A DNA stretch of 64,000 nt from Piper betle (Eukaryota; Streptophyta; Magnoliopsida; Piperales; Piperaceae), in assembly GCA_033002965.1 (NCBI GenBank), contig JAURVB010003205.1:17979-81978 (forward strand). The letters are read 5' to 3'. Positions 38,231-48,944 of the stretch are shown in pieces. Position numbers and translations under genes: made by a program. The notes under the pieces were generated by a model. The model was given only the letters and a program-made list of their open reading frames with translations. It made no database searches and was not told the origin of the DNA. Each line of letters starts with the position of its first letter. Position 1 is the stretch's first letter.

Positions 38231-39156
38231 CCATGGTTGCATGAATCGGAATCGGAATCGGAATCGGTTTTCCCGTGAATCGGAATCGGAATCGGAATCG
38301 GTCTGAATCGGCCAGGAATCGGTTTTGTTGAATCGGTCCAAATTAATTTAATCGGTCATATATAATAATTTGACAATTTATAATATAAATATATTAAAAT
38401 TGGATATTGATGTTATTTTGATATTATTCTGTGTATTATAATTTATGATATTTTTAAATATTTTTTAAGATTTTTTTTAATTATTTAGAATTAATTATTA
38501 TTTTTGACTCGAGTTAGACTCGAGTCAACTTTTAATTACGAAAATGCCACTCTTTACTCCGCCGCCGCCGACGGCCCGGTCGGCGGCGAGTCTCGCGGCG
38601 GCGATGTCGGAGGATGTCGGCAGCCCGGTCGGACGAACAGGCGGCGGTCGGACGGCAGATTCACGGCGGAATCGCGGCGCTCGCGTCGGCCGGCGGAACC
38701 CGAGTTCGGGCGGCGGTCGCAACGCTGCGGCGGAATCGTGGCGGAGGGCGGAGCTGAGGTCGGAGTCGGGCGGCGGTGGCCTGGTCGGACGGAGGACGGC
38801 CGAGGGAGGACGGCGCAAGCGCGGCGGAGGGCGGCGGAGCGAAGGTCGGAGTCGGGCGGCGGAATCGGGGGAGGGTATGATTTAGGTTTTTAAATCCAAA
38901 TTACCATTTTACCCATGCTTAAATAATTTAATAAAAATTATACCTAGGGTATTTTGGTAATTTCATAAAAAACCGATTCCGATTTAAATCGGCCGATTCC
39001 GATTCCGAGTTAAATCGGTCGGAATCGGCCGAAACGGGCCGATTCACGACCCGATTCGGGGCCGACCGAGTCGGCCTCGAAATCGGATCGGCGCGACGCC
39101 GATCCGATTTAAATCGGCCGATTCCGCACGGAATCGGCCGATTCGTGCAACCATGG
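38231..39156. mobile_element. Fold-back type non-autonomous DNA element with a GC-rich core
   Basis: The ends are inverted repeats beginning CCATGGTTGCATGAATCGG on the left and, in reverse complement, CCATGGTTGCACGAATCGG on the right. Both arms are packed with GAATCGG/CCGATTC units. Between the arms lie AT-rich DNA and a sharply bounded GC-rich core at about 38560-38880, made of diverged GGTCGGAGTCGGGCGGCGG-like units and open in several frames. No transposase is seen and no clear target-site duplication. It sits between the two lectin genes. Confidence 0.65.
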
Positions 39157-39820
39157 ATAGGATTAATTAGACCATTTATTCAAATTAATTAACCGTAACA
39201 AAGATTTATAAGTTTATTGCAAAATTGATATAAATGACAACGAGTTAATCTTGTTGGAGTTTGTTGTAAAGCAATTTCGCTATGTTTGAAATCATGATTA
39301 ATTAACTCACCCATTGGCTAAAGTAATGACGTTTTATTAAATAGCCATTAACTTAAATATGTTTCCATTCATTTGGTAATCGCCACCCATTCACTTTATA
39401 TAAATATATGCCTAACCGTCAAAACAAATAATGAATTTTCAGGATTGGTATTTTCTTATTCTAATGTTCTAATACACGATTTGATAATTTTGACATATAA
39501 CCTGTAGATAATATATAATGATTTCCAATTGTGATTTCAGGAAAAATTTATCCGGTGCTTAATCTAATATAAGTTATTTTTATTTATTTTAATTTGCACT
39601 TGATTCAAATAAAATGTGTTTAATCATCACACTCGATCATCAACTAAATCGAGTCCATTTCTGAGTTTTTGAATGTGTAATGCATGATGCAGATGAATGA
39701 TACAGTGGTCTGAGCACCAAACATGCATCACTCATTAGCACAAGAACATATGGATTGAACTTGTAAAGAAAAGATTATTATTAGTAGAGAAGAACACTAA
39801 ACCACTAGAAGGACTTTCTT

Positions 39821-40213
39821 CTAGCTCTGAACGGTGTTGGTGGCCCAAAGAGCAGCACCATAGATGACAACATTGCCATCTGCCTGGACGATGAGTCGGT
39901 AGTTGTTGCCTCCACGGGCGGTGCTACTGGTCCATATGGTGTCGGCACCGGAGAGAACGACGAGGTTGCCGTCGTCTCGAAGAGTTGCCCGGCAATTGGT
40001 AGCCCGGCCATTGGTGGCCGAGTTCCATAGAGGCGAGTTCTGGCTATACAACACAAGGTTGCAGTCCCCTTGCATGATAAACCTACAGGGACCATTCTCA
40101 AGGTACTCGTTGCTGTTGAGGCTCTCCCCACTAAACATCATGTCCTCCCCCATGGATTTCACTGCCATCAAGCTCAACAACGCCATCACCAGCATTGCTC
40201 CTCTTGTTGCCAT
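39821..40213 (-). CDS. GNA-type (bulb-lectin) mannose-binding lectin, copy 2
   Basis: Secreted or vacuolar mannose-binding lectin, 130 aa, intronless. Residues 1-23 (MATRGAMLVMALLSLMAVKSMGE) form a plausible signal peptide. The B-lectin domain follows: FSGESLNSNEYLENGP, the site QGDCNLVLY, a degenerate middle site RDDGNLVVL, then QADGNVVIY, ending GAALWATNTVQS. Two of three mannose sites keep the QxDxNxVxY residues and the Cys pair is present. Same strand as copy 1, about 2.2 kb away and highly similar, so the two are a tandem duplication later separated by the fold-back element. Confidence 0.93.
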   Translation of the reverse strand: MATRGAMLVMALLSLMAVKSMGEDMMFSGESLNSNEYLENGPCRFIMQGDCNLVLYSQNSPLWNSATNGRATNCRATLRDDGNLVVLSGADTIWTSSTARGGNNYRLIVQADGNVVIYGAALWATNTVQS

Positions 40214-41012
40214 TGATGGATGTTGCCTCTGTTTTAGCTAGCTTGGTTGATGAATTGCCTTGATATGACGTCCGATGTGCTTGGTCTTTGCTTGATGAGA
40301 TGAAATGGATTTGTGGGTATTGTTCGTATCGGCAGATGAGGATGTTTTGTTATTGATTTAATTTGTTATCGTCTCGCTCGATCAGCTAGCCTACCAAGAA
40401 CTTGGCTTGCAAAAAATAGTGCTCGTGGAGCAGGTGACTGCGGCGGTCGGAATGAACAGTACGAACGCCGATTACTCGGCTTTGAAGGTTGAATATTTTG
40501 TATGTCAAAGTCAACGATTTATAGTGAGGCTACAAACAAAAAAGAAAAACATTTCCATCGAATCGGTTTTTTTGAAAAATAATAAGTTATTATTATGAAT
40601 CTCTATGACTTAATCCAACATGATAAGGGAACTAATTTCTAACTGATATTGGTTGCAAATTATAATTAATGTGGCAAATTATAATTAATGAAAGATGAAT
40701 ATATAAAATGCTTCAAAATTTGATCAACAAATACTTTAATTTACTTGGTCTTTCTATTTAATTTTAAGCATTTTTTTTGAGCCAAGCAAATACATTTTTA
40801 AAGTCAATGTTTGCTGAACGAAACCTCCTCTGTCTGAGGGGTTCTTTGTTGCAATAACCACTTATAAGAACGTCAAAGGAAAAAAAATCAGCTCTCTTAA
40901 AATTTCATGGTTTTTTACAAATTTATTTACTCTTAATTTTATTTATTTTTCTCCTTTGTCTACGGTGCCACTTCTCGTTGGATGAGATTGTGGTGATTCT
41001 ATCGATTGCATA

Positions 41013-41083
<71 letters not shown>

Positions 41084-41700
41084 TATAAATTATAATAGAA
41101 TGATTTTATTGGTTTCATCATGTTTAATATTTTCCTCATGCGCATTAATTTTAACTCCACAAATCCTAGGCATTACTCTCTTACTCGCCCAAAATTTATT
41201 TATTCTTTTTTCTTTTATTTGCCCAAAAATTCTTCATTTTTGTCTTTTAATTGCCCAAAATTTAATATTATATAATATTTATTTTTAATTATTTGAAATA
41301 ATTAAATATTTTTAACAAATTATATATTAATATGTAAAATTTATATACATATTTATTGTGTGTATGCATTCCTTATACATATTTATGCAAATATTACGAT
41401 ACTAATAGAAACTTCTAAAACGGAGATTAAATTCCACCTAGTACCAAATAGATATGCAATTAATAGCATATATATAAGGATAGAAAATTTATCGGGATTG
41501 AACTAGAAATCTTACGACCTTGGAGGCACTGGGGTTATGAAAAAGATAGAAAATACAAAATTTATATTGAAATTGAAATCGACAAAATACAAAGCAGATA
41601 TTCAACCAATAGACAAAATTTATATTGAAAAAAATGTTGACTTTTAATTGTTTAAAATAAGTAAGTTGTTTTTATCAAATTATATATTAATATGTAAAAT
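40214..41700. other. AT-rich intergenic DNA with a TA microsatellite
   Basis: Lectin promoter side followed by AT-rich sequence. A diverged relative of the 213-bp repeat (TATGTAAAATTTATATACAT) lies near 41333-41460. No gene seen. Confidence 0.45.
41023..41079. repeat. TA dinucleotide microsatellite
   Basis: About 28 uninterrupted TA units. Confidence 0.9.
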
Positions 41701-42126
41701 TCATATACATATTTATTGCATGTACACATTCCTTATAATATGCCAAATAGATATGTCATTAATATCATATACAAGAATAGATGATTTATCGGAATTGAAC
41801 AGAATTTATATTGAAATTGAAATCAATCAATAGATAAAATTTATATTGCAAAAAAAATAATGCAAAATTTATATTAATTTCAAATAATATTATTTAAAAT
41901 AAAGGGAAAAAATTCATATACATATTTATTGCATGTACACATTCCTTATAATATGCCAAATAGATATGTCATTAATATCATATACAAGAATAGATGATTT
42001 ATCGGAATTGAACAGAATTTATATTGAAATTGAAATCAATCAATAGATAAAATTTATATTGCAAAAAAATAATGCAAAATTTATATTAATTTCAAATAAT
42101 ATTATTTAAAATAAAGGGAAAAAAAA
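41701..42126. repeat. Near-identical tandem duplication, 213-bp unit, abutting the tRNA gene
   Basis: Copies 41701-41913 and 41914-42126 agree base for base apart from A-run lengths. Both start TCATATACATATTTATTGCA and end AAATAAAGGGAAAA. The second copy ends directly at the tRNA 3' end. Confidence 0.92.
42119..42126 (-). terminator. Pol III T-run terminator of the tRNA
   Basis: Read on the minus strand, eight T directly follow the tRNA discriminator base, the normal RNA polymerase III stop signal. Confidence 0.8.
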
Positions 42127-42199
42127 TGCCCCCATGCAGTGATCGAACTACAGACCTTCAGTTTACAAGACTGACGCTCTACCACTGAGCTATAGGGGC
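42127..42199 (-). tRNA. tRNA-Thr (anticodon TGT)
   Basis: Decodes ACA threonine codons. On the minus strand: a 7-bp acceptor stem GCCCCTA/TGGGGGC, D-arm GCTC-AGTGGTA-GAGC (A-box), anticodon stem TCAGT/ACTGA with loop CTTGTAA, variable AGGTC, and T stem TGTAG/CTGCA. The T loop reads TTCGATCA, eight bases where seven are normal. No encoded CCA and a following T-run fit a nuclear gene. No intron. The extra T-loop base may reduce function or be an assembly error. Confidence 0.85.
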
Positions 42200-42335
42200 T
42201 TTTGGACTTCTCACATGCACAATTATAATATCCTAATTTTAAAACTACGATATATATGAGAAGAAAGGAAGGAGAGGAGGTGATGGTGTAAGAGCGAGGG
42301 GCCATGGCGGCGGCGGCGACGGCGACTGTGGAGAG

Positions 42336-44539
42336 ATGGAGAAGTTGAGCATCGACCAGCTCAAGTCCCTCAAGGAGCAATCCGACCTCGAGGTCAACCT
42401 CTGCAGGACAGCCTCCTCAAGATCCGCGCCGCCGCTACCCGCCTGCCGAGCTCGCCTCCTCTCCCTCCATGACCTCTCCCTCCGCCCCCACGGTCATTCT
42501 CTCTTCTCTATTTGATTGGTTCTTTCTATGCGAAAGATCGAGTCTTTGATGGTGGGTTTTGTTGGTGGAGTAGGGAAGAAGATGCTGGTCCCGCTCACGG
42601 CGTCGCTCTACGTCCCCGGAACGCTTGATGATGCTGATAAGGTCCTTGTTGATGTCGGAACTGGCTACTTCATCGAGGTTGGTGGCTTTGCGCTTACCCT
42701 TGATGCTGGCTTTATCGCTTTTATCTCTGTCGGGATCATAAAAGTTTATGTTACTTCATTTTGCTAGAAAAAAGAAAATGAATTTCTTGCGGTAAAATAT
42801 AGGTGTTTACATTTTAGCTGATTGCTGATGGAACTAATGTGTAGGTTCATAGTATAATTTTAATTGATAGTTATGCTTTAGTGACTTTGAATTGCTTGAT
42901 TTATATTTTCAATTCACAGTATCTTGATTCTATCTGTTTTCTCTCTGTTGGGACTAAAGAACTTTATCTTAGTCCATTTTTTGGGGAAAATATAATAAGA
43001 TATCTGGCTTTCAGATACAGGTGTAACCTTTATTTCTTCTAAATTTTTTTTTCCTGGATGAAACTTATGTGTATTTTTGTAGCAGAATCGTGATTGATGA
43101 TTATACTTCATTGGTGTTATTGGTTTTGCAATCAAACATAATGGGATTGTTGCGGAATTGTGATCGATGATTATGCTTCAATGAGGTTATTGGTTTTGCA
43201 TTCAAACGAAATGGGATTGCTTGAGTTATCTTGTCACTTTAGAATATGTTGTTAATTTCACCTTTCTCTGTTTGGCATCAAAAACTTCAAGCAATCATGT
43301 CGGTTCATTCTGCTGGAAAAAAATTGTTTTCTTGCTTTCGGATGCAAGTGATAGCTTTTGCTGGTGAACTTAATGTGTGGATCTGTATACAGAGTTATAA
43401 CTTGAGAAAGCATTTGTAGATTACTTGCCAATAGTTGGACCAAATTCATCCTCATAATTCACTTCATTTCCATTCATATATAGAAGTTACTCTCTGCAGA
43501 TGAACTTAGTGAATGGCCCTTTGTGATGATTTTAATGAACAGTTTTAGCTTCTAAAAGGACTTGAAAGTTGGAACTTAATTTTATATTTAAATTTTGAAA
43601 TTTTTTGGCGACTGTATTGCCTTCATTCAATCCCTTTTCTTAGTTTAACACTGGTTATAATTAAGTATTTTTTTATAAACTCAGAAAACAATGGCAGAAG
43701 GGAAAGATTATTGCGATCGAAAGATAAATTTGTTAAAATCCAATTACGATGAATTGGTTGAGGTAAGAAGGGTTATATTCTTTGCATCTATTTACCTTGC
43801 TATCCTTTATTTTGCAATGGTACATGGTTCAATGCTCATGGCATGTTTGTGATATTTAGACCAACCTATAACAGAATAGTTTTAGGTCTTCTAGTCTGTA
43901 ATGAACCTTTTTAGAATGTTCTGTAGCAACCAACTGTACCTAAAATATTACCTGCTAGGAAATATTTGATTAAACGTCCATTCACAGTATCAAATATGGA
44001 GCAAACCAAAATTTCCATCTGAGAAATAGTACGCATCGATGATATATAGTTGTCAACATGCTGATATGCAAAGCCTTAGGCCAAAGAGATTTTTGTGCTT
44101 AATGATTTTTGTCAGCGTTTCTTGAGTTGTCTTGGCTAAGGAGGTTCGTCATATTGACTCGCTAATAAGACACATACCTTTCTACTTGTGGGAACTAATA
44201 ATTTAACTTAACATTTTAACTTCACAGCTGTAGTTGAACTGACATTTGAAAACTGTGTTTGCCAAACAAAGATGGCAAGTGCAAGTCCTGTCTTTTAAGT
44301 GCATATAAGGAAACCATATACCAGAGTGCTTCACTGCCTCTTTTGAGGATATAACAAGGTCTAAGTGAGAACTGGCGCGTGCTTATATGCGTGCGCTTGC
44401 ATGCAATAGATTCTTGCCGCATTTTGATGACACTTGTAAGGAATTTCCAATGCAGGTTACTTCCAAGAAGAAAGCAGTAGCAGATGAAGCTGGAATGGTC
44501 TTGCAGGCAAAATTGCGGCAAATTTCTTCAACCTCCTGA
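42336..44539 (+). CDS. PFD5: Prefoldin subunit 5, four exons, with a frame-scrambled N-terminal helix
   Basis: Subunit of the hexameric prefoldin chaperone, which passes actin and tubulin to CCT. Exons: 42336-42492, 42574-42677, 43685-43762, 44456-44539; GT-AG, phases join to 140 aa. Family landmarks: [15 protein letters not shown] and DLEVNL, then [62 protein letters not shown] and a helical tail [15 protein letters not shown]. Between DLEVNL and LHDLSL the frame gives [12 protein letters not shown] instead of the expected [12 protein letters not shown]: three apparent 1-bp losses within about 65 bp cancel out. An upstream ATG at 42304 (MAAAATATVE) would join with one further base and may be the real start. 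Confidence 0.85.
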
Positions 44540-44834
44540 GATGCTTACTAGTTAAAATGATAACAGAGTCATATTTTTTTGCTTGGGGAAGATGAAATTA
44601 CCAATAGGTAGTGAGGAATTATTTGGTTTCATGACTCAAACCCTTTTAACTTCCAACATTTATTTTGAGTGGCTGTTCAAATCCTTTCATTGTAGCTGCT
44701 TTTTTACACTTTTGTCTGCTTGTTGCACTACATGTTGCTTTTAACTCCACGATTCATTTTGCTGGCATGGATGTGAAAGCATATATGAACATTACACGAG
44801 TTACAAAATTGTTAATACCAGATTTTGGAAACTG

Positions 44835-44976
44835 AGAAATTTTTAGCCACACCCACTTCCTGTGCCTCTTAACGCCGCACTCTCAGATCTGGGTAATTCC
44901 AGGTTTCGTGCGTGTGAGCCTGAAATTACCTGGACCTGTTTAGGGGCAGGGACAGTGGGCTGTGCCCAGAAATTTC
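44835..44976. mobile_element. Hairpin MITE (142 bp)
   Basis: The two halves are inverted copies: left begins GAAATTTTTAGCCACACCCA, and the reverse complement of the right end begins GAAATTTCTGGGCACAGCCC. Similarity runs inward to GGTAATTCCAGG/GGTAATTTCAGG around a short loop. Too short to code. No secure target-site duplication. Confidence 0.75.
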
Positions 44977-46424
44977 CGCCGATGAAAACATGAATGGTTG
45001 TATTCGCATTACACGTTCCAATTCTCTGGTTTATTATGCGGTTCTGTCATCCTCCCTCCCCACCTTTGAGTTGTGATTTATTTGTCATGAGCCAGTGGGC
45101 AATATAGGATCATGAATAACCCTCAGCATTGCCACCCACATCTTTCTTTCTTTTCGTCCAAGCCAGAGTTAATGGTTTATATACCACCACACTCAAGCAA
45201 GTAGCTTATGGCAATTGCAGCATTCTATCGAACAGATATTATGAATAAATAGGAATGTACTAAGTTAACTCAAAGTTTGATTTCATATAACGTTAAATTA
45301 TTTTGAACCGAGTTTGAGCAGTTTGCAAAATCGTTATAAATGTTTGAAGATTGGTTCGTGTTTGGTTTCGAATCAATTCAAGGCAACAAGCGGAGCGGTT
45401 TAATGCTTTCAGAAAAAAAGTTATTAAATTATGTAAGAACTCAACCATAAATAAATAGTGATACCGATACTAATATGCATACAAAAAAGATATTAAGTAG
45501 ACGAGAATAGAATAACAAATAGAACATGAATATATTTATCAATCTTGAATACATTAAATTTTGGTTGAGTCTAGTCGAGCCGATCACTTTGATCTTAGTT
45601 GGTAAATTATCGAACCACTAATTTCATGTCGAATATTTATTCAAATTCCAAAATAATGAAAATGAATTTCTTTTGAATTAAGTCAAACACATTAGTTACC
45701 CTAATCAATAGATAAATAAGTGACTTCAGATATAACCAGTTGGGATGAGTTCAAATTTGATATGGCTATATTCGTATCCTATTAGAATCTAAATATTCGA
45801 ACTCGAATCCGATCGGAATCTTAAAACTGTATCCATTTTATATACCATATTTACATTTGATCTGAATTCACTAAACTCATCCAAATAAGTTAAAAAATAT
45901 AAATAATACAAATTTCACTATAAAAAATAGAGACAAATAATAAAGATATTATTTTAAATATTTTAAAATATTATTTTATAAAATATCATCTATTCTGATC
46001 GGTTACGAATAAAATCACCCCATACCAGTATATAATCCGAATCTTTTTGATATATTATTATCCATATAAAAGGTCCGAATCAAAACTTTTTATATCCCAT
46101 ATAATAATCTGGTGATTAACGGCGAATATAAGCAACCTTAGTAGCTTAGAGAGAGTTATGAGTTATTGACACCATTAGGCCAAAGTTTAAGGAAATAATA
46201 ATACGTATTATATGTTTGATATAATATTTTATTTTCGAAGTTTGGAGGTCGAGGAAGACGACGACGTTCAAACTTCGCTTCCCTCCTCCCCCACCCCGCC
46301 GCCGCCGCCTCCTACTCCCTCTCCACGGTCTCTGCCAAGCATAAAGATCCTTCCTTTACAACCTCCTCTGCAGGCCCAACTGGTCTGCTGCTCTCATCTC
46401 CGTCGCCTGCTTTGTGGGGGTTTC
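44977..46424. other. AT-rich intergenic DNA
   Basis: Contains stretches resembling the TTTGGTTGAGTC/CGAG repeat sequences seen elsewhere in the window (around 45290-45600). No gene. The 200 bp before 46425 are pyrimidine-rich, as in a leader. Confidence 0.4.
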
Positions 46425-46583
46425 ATGGCCGCAATGTTTTCGAGGAAATGCCGAAGAGAGTTGCTCGCCAAGAAGTTTGGCTCTGGGCCGGCCAGCGGGT
46501 TTCGGCACTCGAGCTCTGCTTCGTCAGCGGCAGCTCCTTTGGCTCCCTACACTTCTAGGAAGGGATTGGAAAAATCAAAATAA
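46425..46583 (+). CDS. Upstream ORF, 52 aa, targeting-peptide-like, in frame with the PPR gene
   Basis: Starts MAAMFSRKCRRELLAKK and continues with a Ser/Ala-rich part, ending GLEKSK. Arg/Lys-rich, Ser-rich and nearly free of acidic residues at the start, it looks like an organelle targeting peptide. It ends at TAA 46581-46583, only 12 nt before the PPR ATG and in the same frame. It could be a regulatory uORF or a transit peptide cut off by a nonsense change. An in-frame extension begins at 46212. Whether it is translated is unknown. Confidence 0.4.
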   Translation: MAAMFSRKCRRELLAKKFGSGPASGFRHSSSASSAAAPLAPYTSRKGLEKSK

Positions 46584-46595
46584 ATCCATGATAAC

Positions 46596-48944
46596 ATGAG
46601 CCGGAAAAACCTGTACCAAAGCTTCATCACCGGGGCCACCACCGTCCCCCAGCTCCGCCGCCTACTCGGCTGCCTCGTCGTCTCCGGCGACCTCGCAGCC
46701 GACCTCCTCCTCGCCACCAAGCTCGCCGCCCGCCTCTCCGACCTCGGCGCCGCCGGCCTCGCCCTCTGCCTCCTCCCCTCCCTCCCCTCCCCGGACCTCT
46801 TCCTCCACAACGTCCTCCTTCGCGGCCTTGCCCGCAATGCCCTCCCCGCTCACGCCCTCTCCCTCTATCTCCGCCTCGCCGCCGCCGGCGACCCCTCCCT
46901 CCGCCCCGACAACTTCACCTACGCCTTCGCCGTCTCCGCCGCTTCCGCCGGCGGTGGATCGCCCATCCCCGGCCGGCTCCTCCACGCCCACTCCGTCGTC
47001 AGTGGCTTCCAAGACGACGCCTTTATTGGGTCGGCGCTGGTCGGCTTCTACCTCAACATCTCTGAGGTGGACGATGCTACGAAGGTGTTCGATGGAATGT
47101 CTGAGCGGGATACCGTCTCGTGGAACGCCTTCGTCTCCGGCCTTGTGAAAGGTTGCAACTTTGTGCCGGCTATGCAGGTTTTCCAAAGAATGGTGTTTTC
47201 AGGGGCGCGGTGCAATTCGACTACGTTGGCGGCGGTTCTGCCGGCGGCGGCGGAGCTGCAAGAGCTTGATATGGGGAGGATGGTGCATTGCTTGGGAACG
47301 AAGGTGGGGCTCTGCAATCATTCATTCGTTGTCACGGGTTTGATCTCCGTGTACTCGAAGTGTGGGAAGATTGGTGATGCGATGGCTGTGTTTGGATTGA
47401 TTGATGATCCGGACTTGGTTGCTTGGAATTCCATGGTTTCTGGGTGTGCTTTTGTTGGGGAGATTGAAGCTTCTCTGGATCTTTTCCAAAGGTTGCAAAT
47501 TTATGGTCTGCGGCCTAGTTCAAGCACGCTTGTTGGGCTGATCCCCGTTTCCTCCTTCTCCAAGCATACTCATCTTGCTTTGTTGCTTCATGGGTTCTCC
47601 ATTAAAGCTGCGTTTGATGCGAATCCTCTTGTAGCAACTGCTCTTGTGACGACTTATGCGAGACTAAATGAGATGGATCTAGCTAGGAGGCTGTTTGATG
47701 AAATGCCGGTAAAGAACTTGGCTTCCTGGAATGCAATGATTTCGGGTTATTCTCAGAATGGCCTTTCGGAGCTTGCGATTGATCTCTTCCAACAGATGCA
47801 AAAATGTGATGTTCGACCAAATGCAGTCACCATTACCAGCACCCTTTCGGCTTGTGCTCAGTTTGGTGCTCTCGGTGTAGGAAAATCGATTCATGATTTG
47901 GTGATAGAAGGGCAAGTTGAGCCGAACGTGTACATCTTCACCGCTTTGATTGATATGTATGCAAAATGCGGTAAACTTGAAGAAGCTAGGAGAATCTTTG
48001 ATGAAATGCCGGAGAAGAACATCATATCTTGGAATGCCATCATTTCTGGCTATGGTCTGCATGGGCATGGCCGAGAATCATTGAAACTCTTTGACAACAT
48101 GTTGTCTTGCAAGGTAGAGGCTACAGGCGTCACCTTCCTATCATTGTTGTATGCTTGCAGCCATGCTGGATTGATCGATGAGGGCCGGAAGCTATTCCAA
48201 TCCATGACTCTCGACCATGGCATCCAACCTGGCCCCGAGCATTATGCATGCATGGTGGACCTCCTTGGCCGAGCTGGGGAGCTTGAGCAAGCTTTGGAGT
48301 TCATCGGCAAAATGCCTATTGAGCCCACCGCCGGCGTCTTGGGTGCTCTCTTAGCTGCATGCATGAAACATAAAAACACTAGCTTGGCACGTCTGGTTGC
48401 TGACAATCTCTTCAAACTAGAGCCACAAAGTGCTGGTTACTATGTGTTGTTGTCGAATATATACTCGGCAGATCGAGATTACCAAGAGGCAGCCAAAGTT
48501 CGTCGGTTGGCTTCGAAGAGAAATGTGGCAAAGACGCCTGGGTACAGTTCAGTTGAAGTGGGCAAGAGCTTGCATGTGTTCACGTCTGGAGATACATCGC
48601 ATGCGAAGTCAAGCGAGATATACTCAGAACTGGAAACCTTGGTTGGAAAGATGAGGGAGGCTGGGTTTAAGACTGAAACAGATGCAGCACTCTATGATGT
48701 GGAGGAGGAAGAGAAGGAGAACATAGTTAAGGTCCACAGCGAGAAGCTTGCAATAGCATTTGGGCTGATAAGTACTGAACCTGGATCAGAAATTAGGATC
48801 ATGAAGAACCTCAGAGTCTGCTTTGATTGCCATAGTGCGACCAAGTTTATATCCAAGATTACTAAGAGAGTGATTGTCGTGAGAGATGCAACAAGATTTC
48901 ACCATTTCAAGGATGGGTCATGTTCTTGTGGAGACTATTGGTAG
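46596..48944 (+). CDS. PLS-class PPR protein with DYW deaminase domain, intact single exon
   Basis: Organelle RNA-editing factor: PPR repeats choose the RNA site and the DYW domain performs C-to-U editing. 782 aa. Repeat signatures include DTVSWNAFVSGLVKGCN, DLVAWNSMVSGCAFVG, NLASWNAMISGYSQNG, VYIFTALIDMYAKCGKLEEA and NIISWNAIISGYGLHG. E motifs follow (EHYACMVDLLGRAGELEQA, YYVLLSNIYSADRDYQEA). The DYW domain begins KTPGYSSVEV and has the catalytic HSEKLAIAFGLI (HxE), the zinc ligands CFDCH and the terminal HHFKDGSCSCGDYW. The first about 200 codons are strongly C-ending and the rest is AT-rich. No targeting peptide lies downstream of this ATG; see the upstream ORF. Confidence 0.95.
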   Translation: MSRKNLYQSFITGATTVPQLRRLLGCLVVSGDLAADLLLATKLAARLSDLGAAGLALCLLPSLPSPDLFLHNVLLRGLARNALPAHALSLYLRLAAAGDPSLRPDNFTYAFAVSAASAGGGSPIPGRLLHAHSVVSGFQDDAFIGSALVGFYLNISEVDDATKVFDGMSERDTVSWNAFVSGLVKGCNFVPAMQVFQRMVFSGARCNSTTLAAVLPAAAELQELDMGRMVHCLGTKVGLCNHSFVVTGLISVYSKCGKIGDAMAVFGLIDDPDLVAWNSMVSGCAFVGEIEASLDLFQRLQIYGLRPSSSTLVGLIPVSSFSKHTHLALLLHGFSIKAAFDANPLVATALVTTYARLNEMDLARRLFDEMPVKNLASWNAMISGYSQNGLSELAIDLFQQMQKCDVRPNAVTITSTLSACAQFGALGVGKSIHDLVIEGQVEPNVYIFTALIDMYAKCGKLEEARRIFDEMPEKNIISWNAIISGYGLHGHGRESLKLFDNMLSCKVEATGVTFLSLLYACSHAGLIDEGRKLFQSMTLDHGIQPGPEHYACMVDLLGRAGELEQALEFIGKMPIEPTAGVLGALLAACMKHKNTSLARLVADNLFKLEPQSAGYYVLLSNIYSADRDYQEAAKVRRLASKRNVAKTPGYSSVEVGKSLHVFTSGDTSHAKSSEIYSELETLVGKMREAGFKTETDAALYDVEEEEKENIVKVHSEKLAIAFGLISTEPGSEIRIMKNLRVCFDCHSATKFISKITKRVIVVRDATRFHHFKDGSCSCGDYW

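Noticed and set aside
38504..38893. Three overlapping ORFs in the fold-back element core
   Set aside because: Open because of GC-rich repetition, with no conserved motif on either strand.
46662..47186. Gly/Glu-rich antisense frame of 174 codons
   Set aside because: Shadow of the GC-rich start of the DYW-PPR gene.
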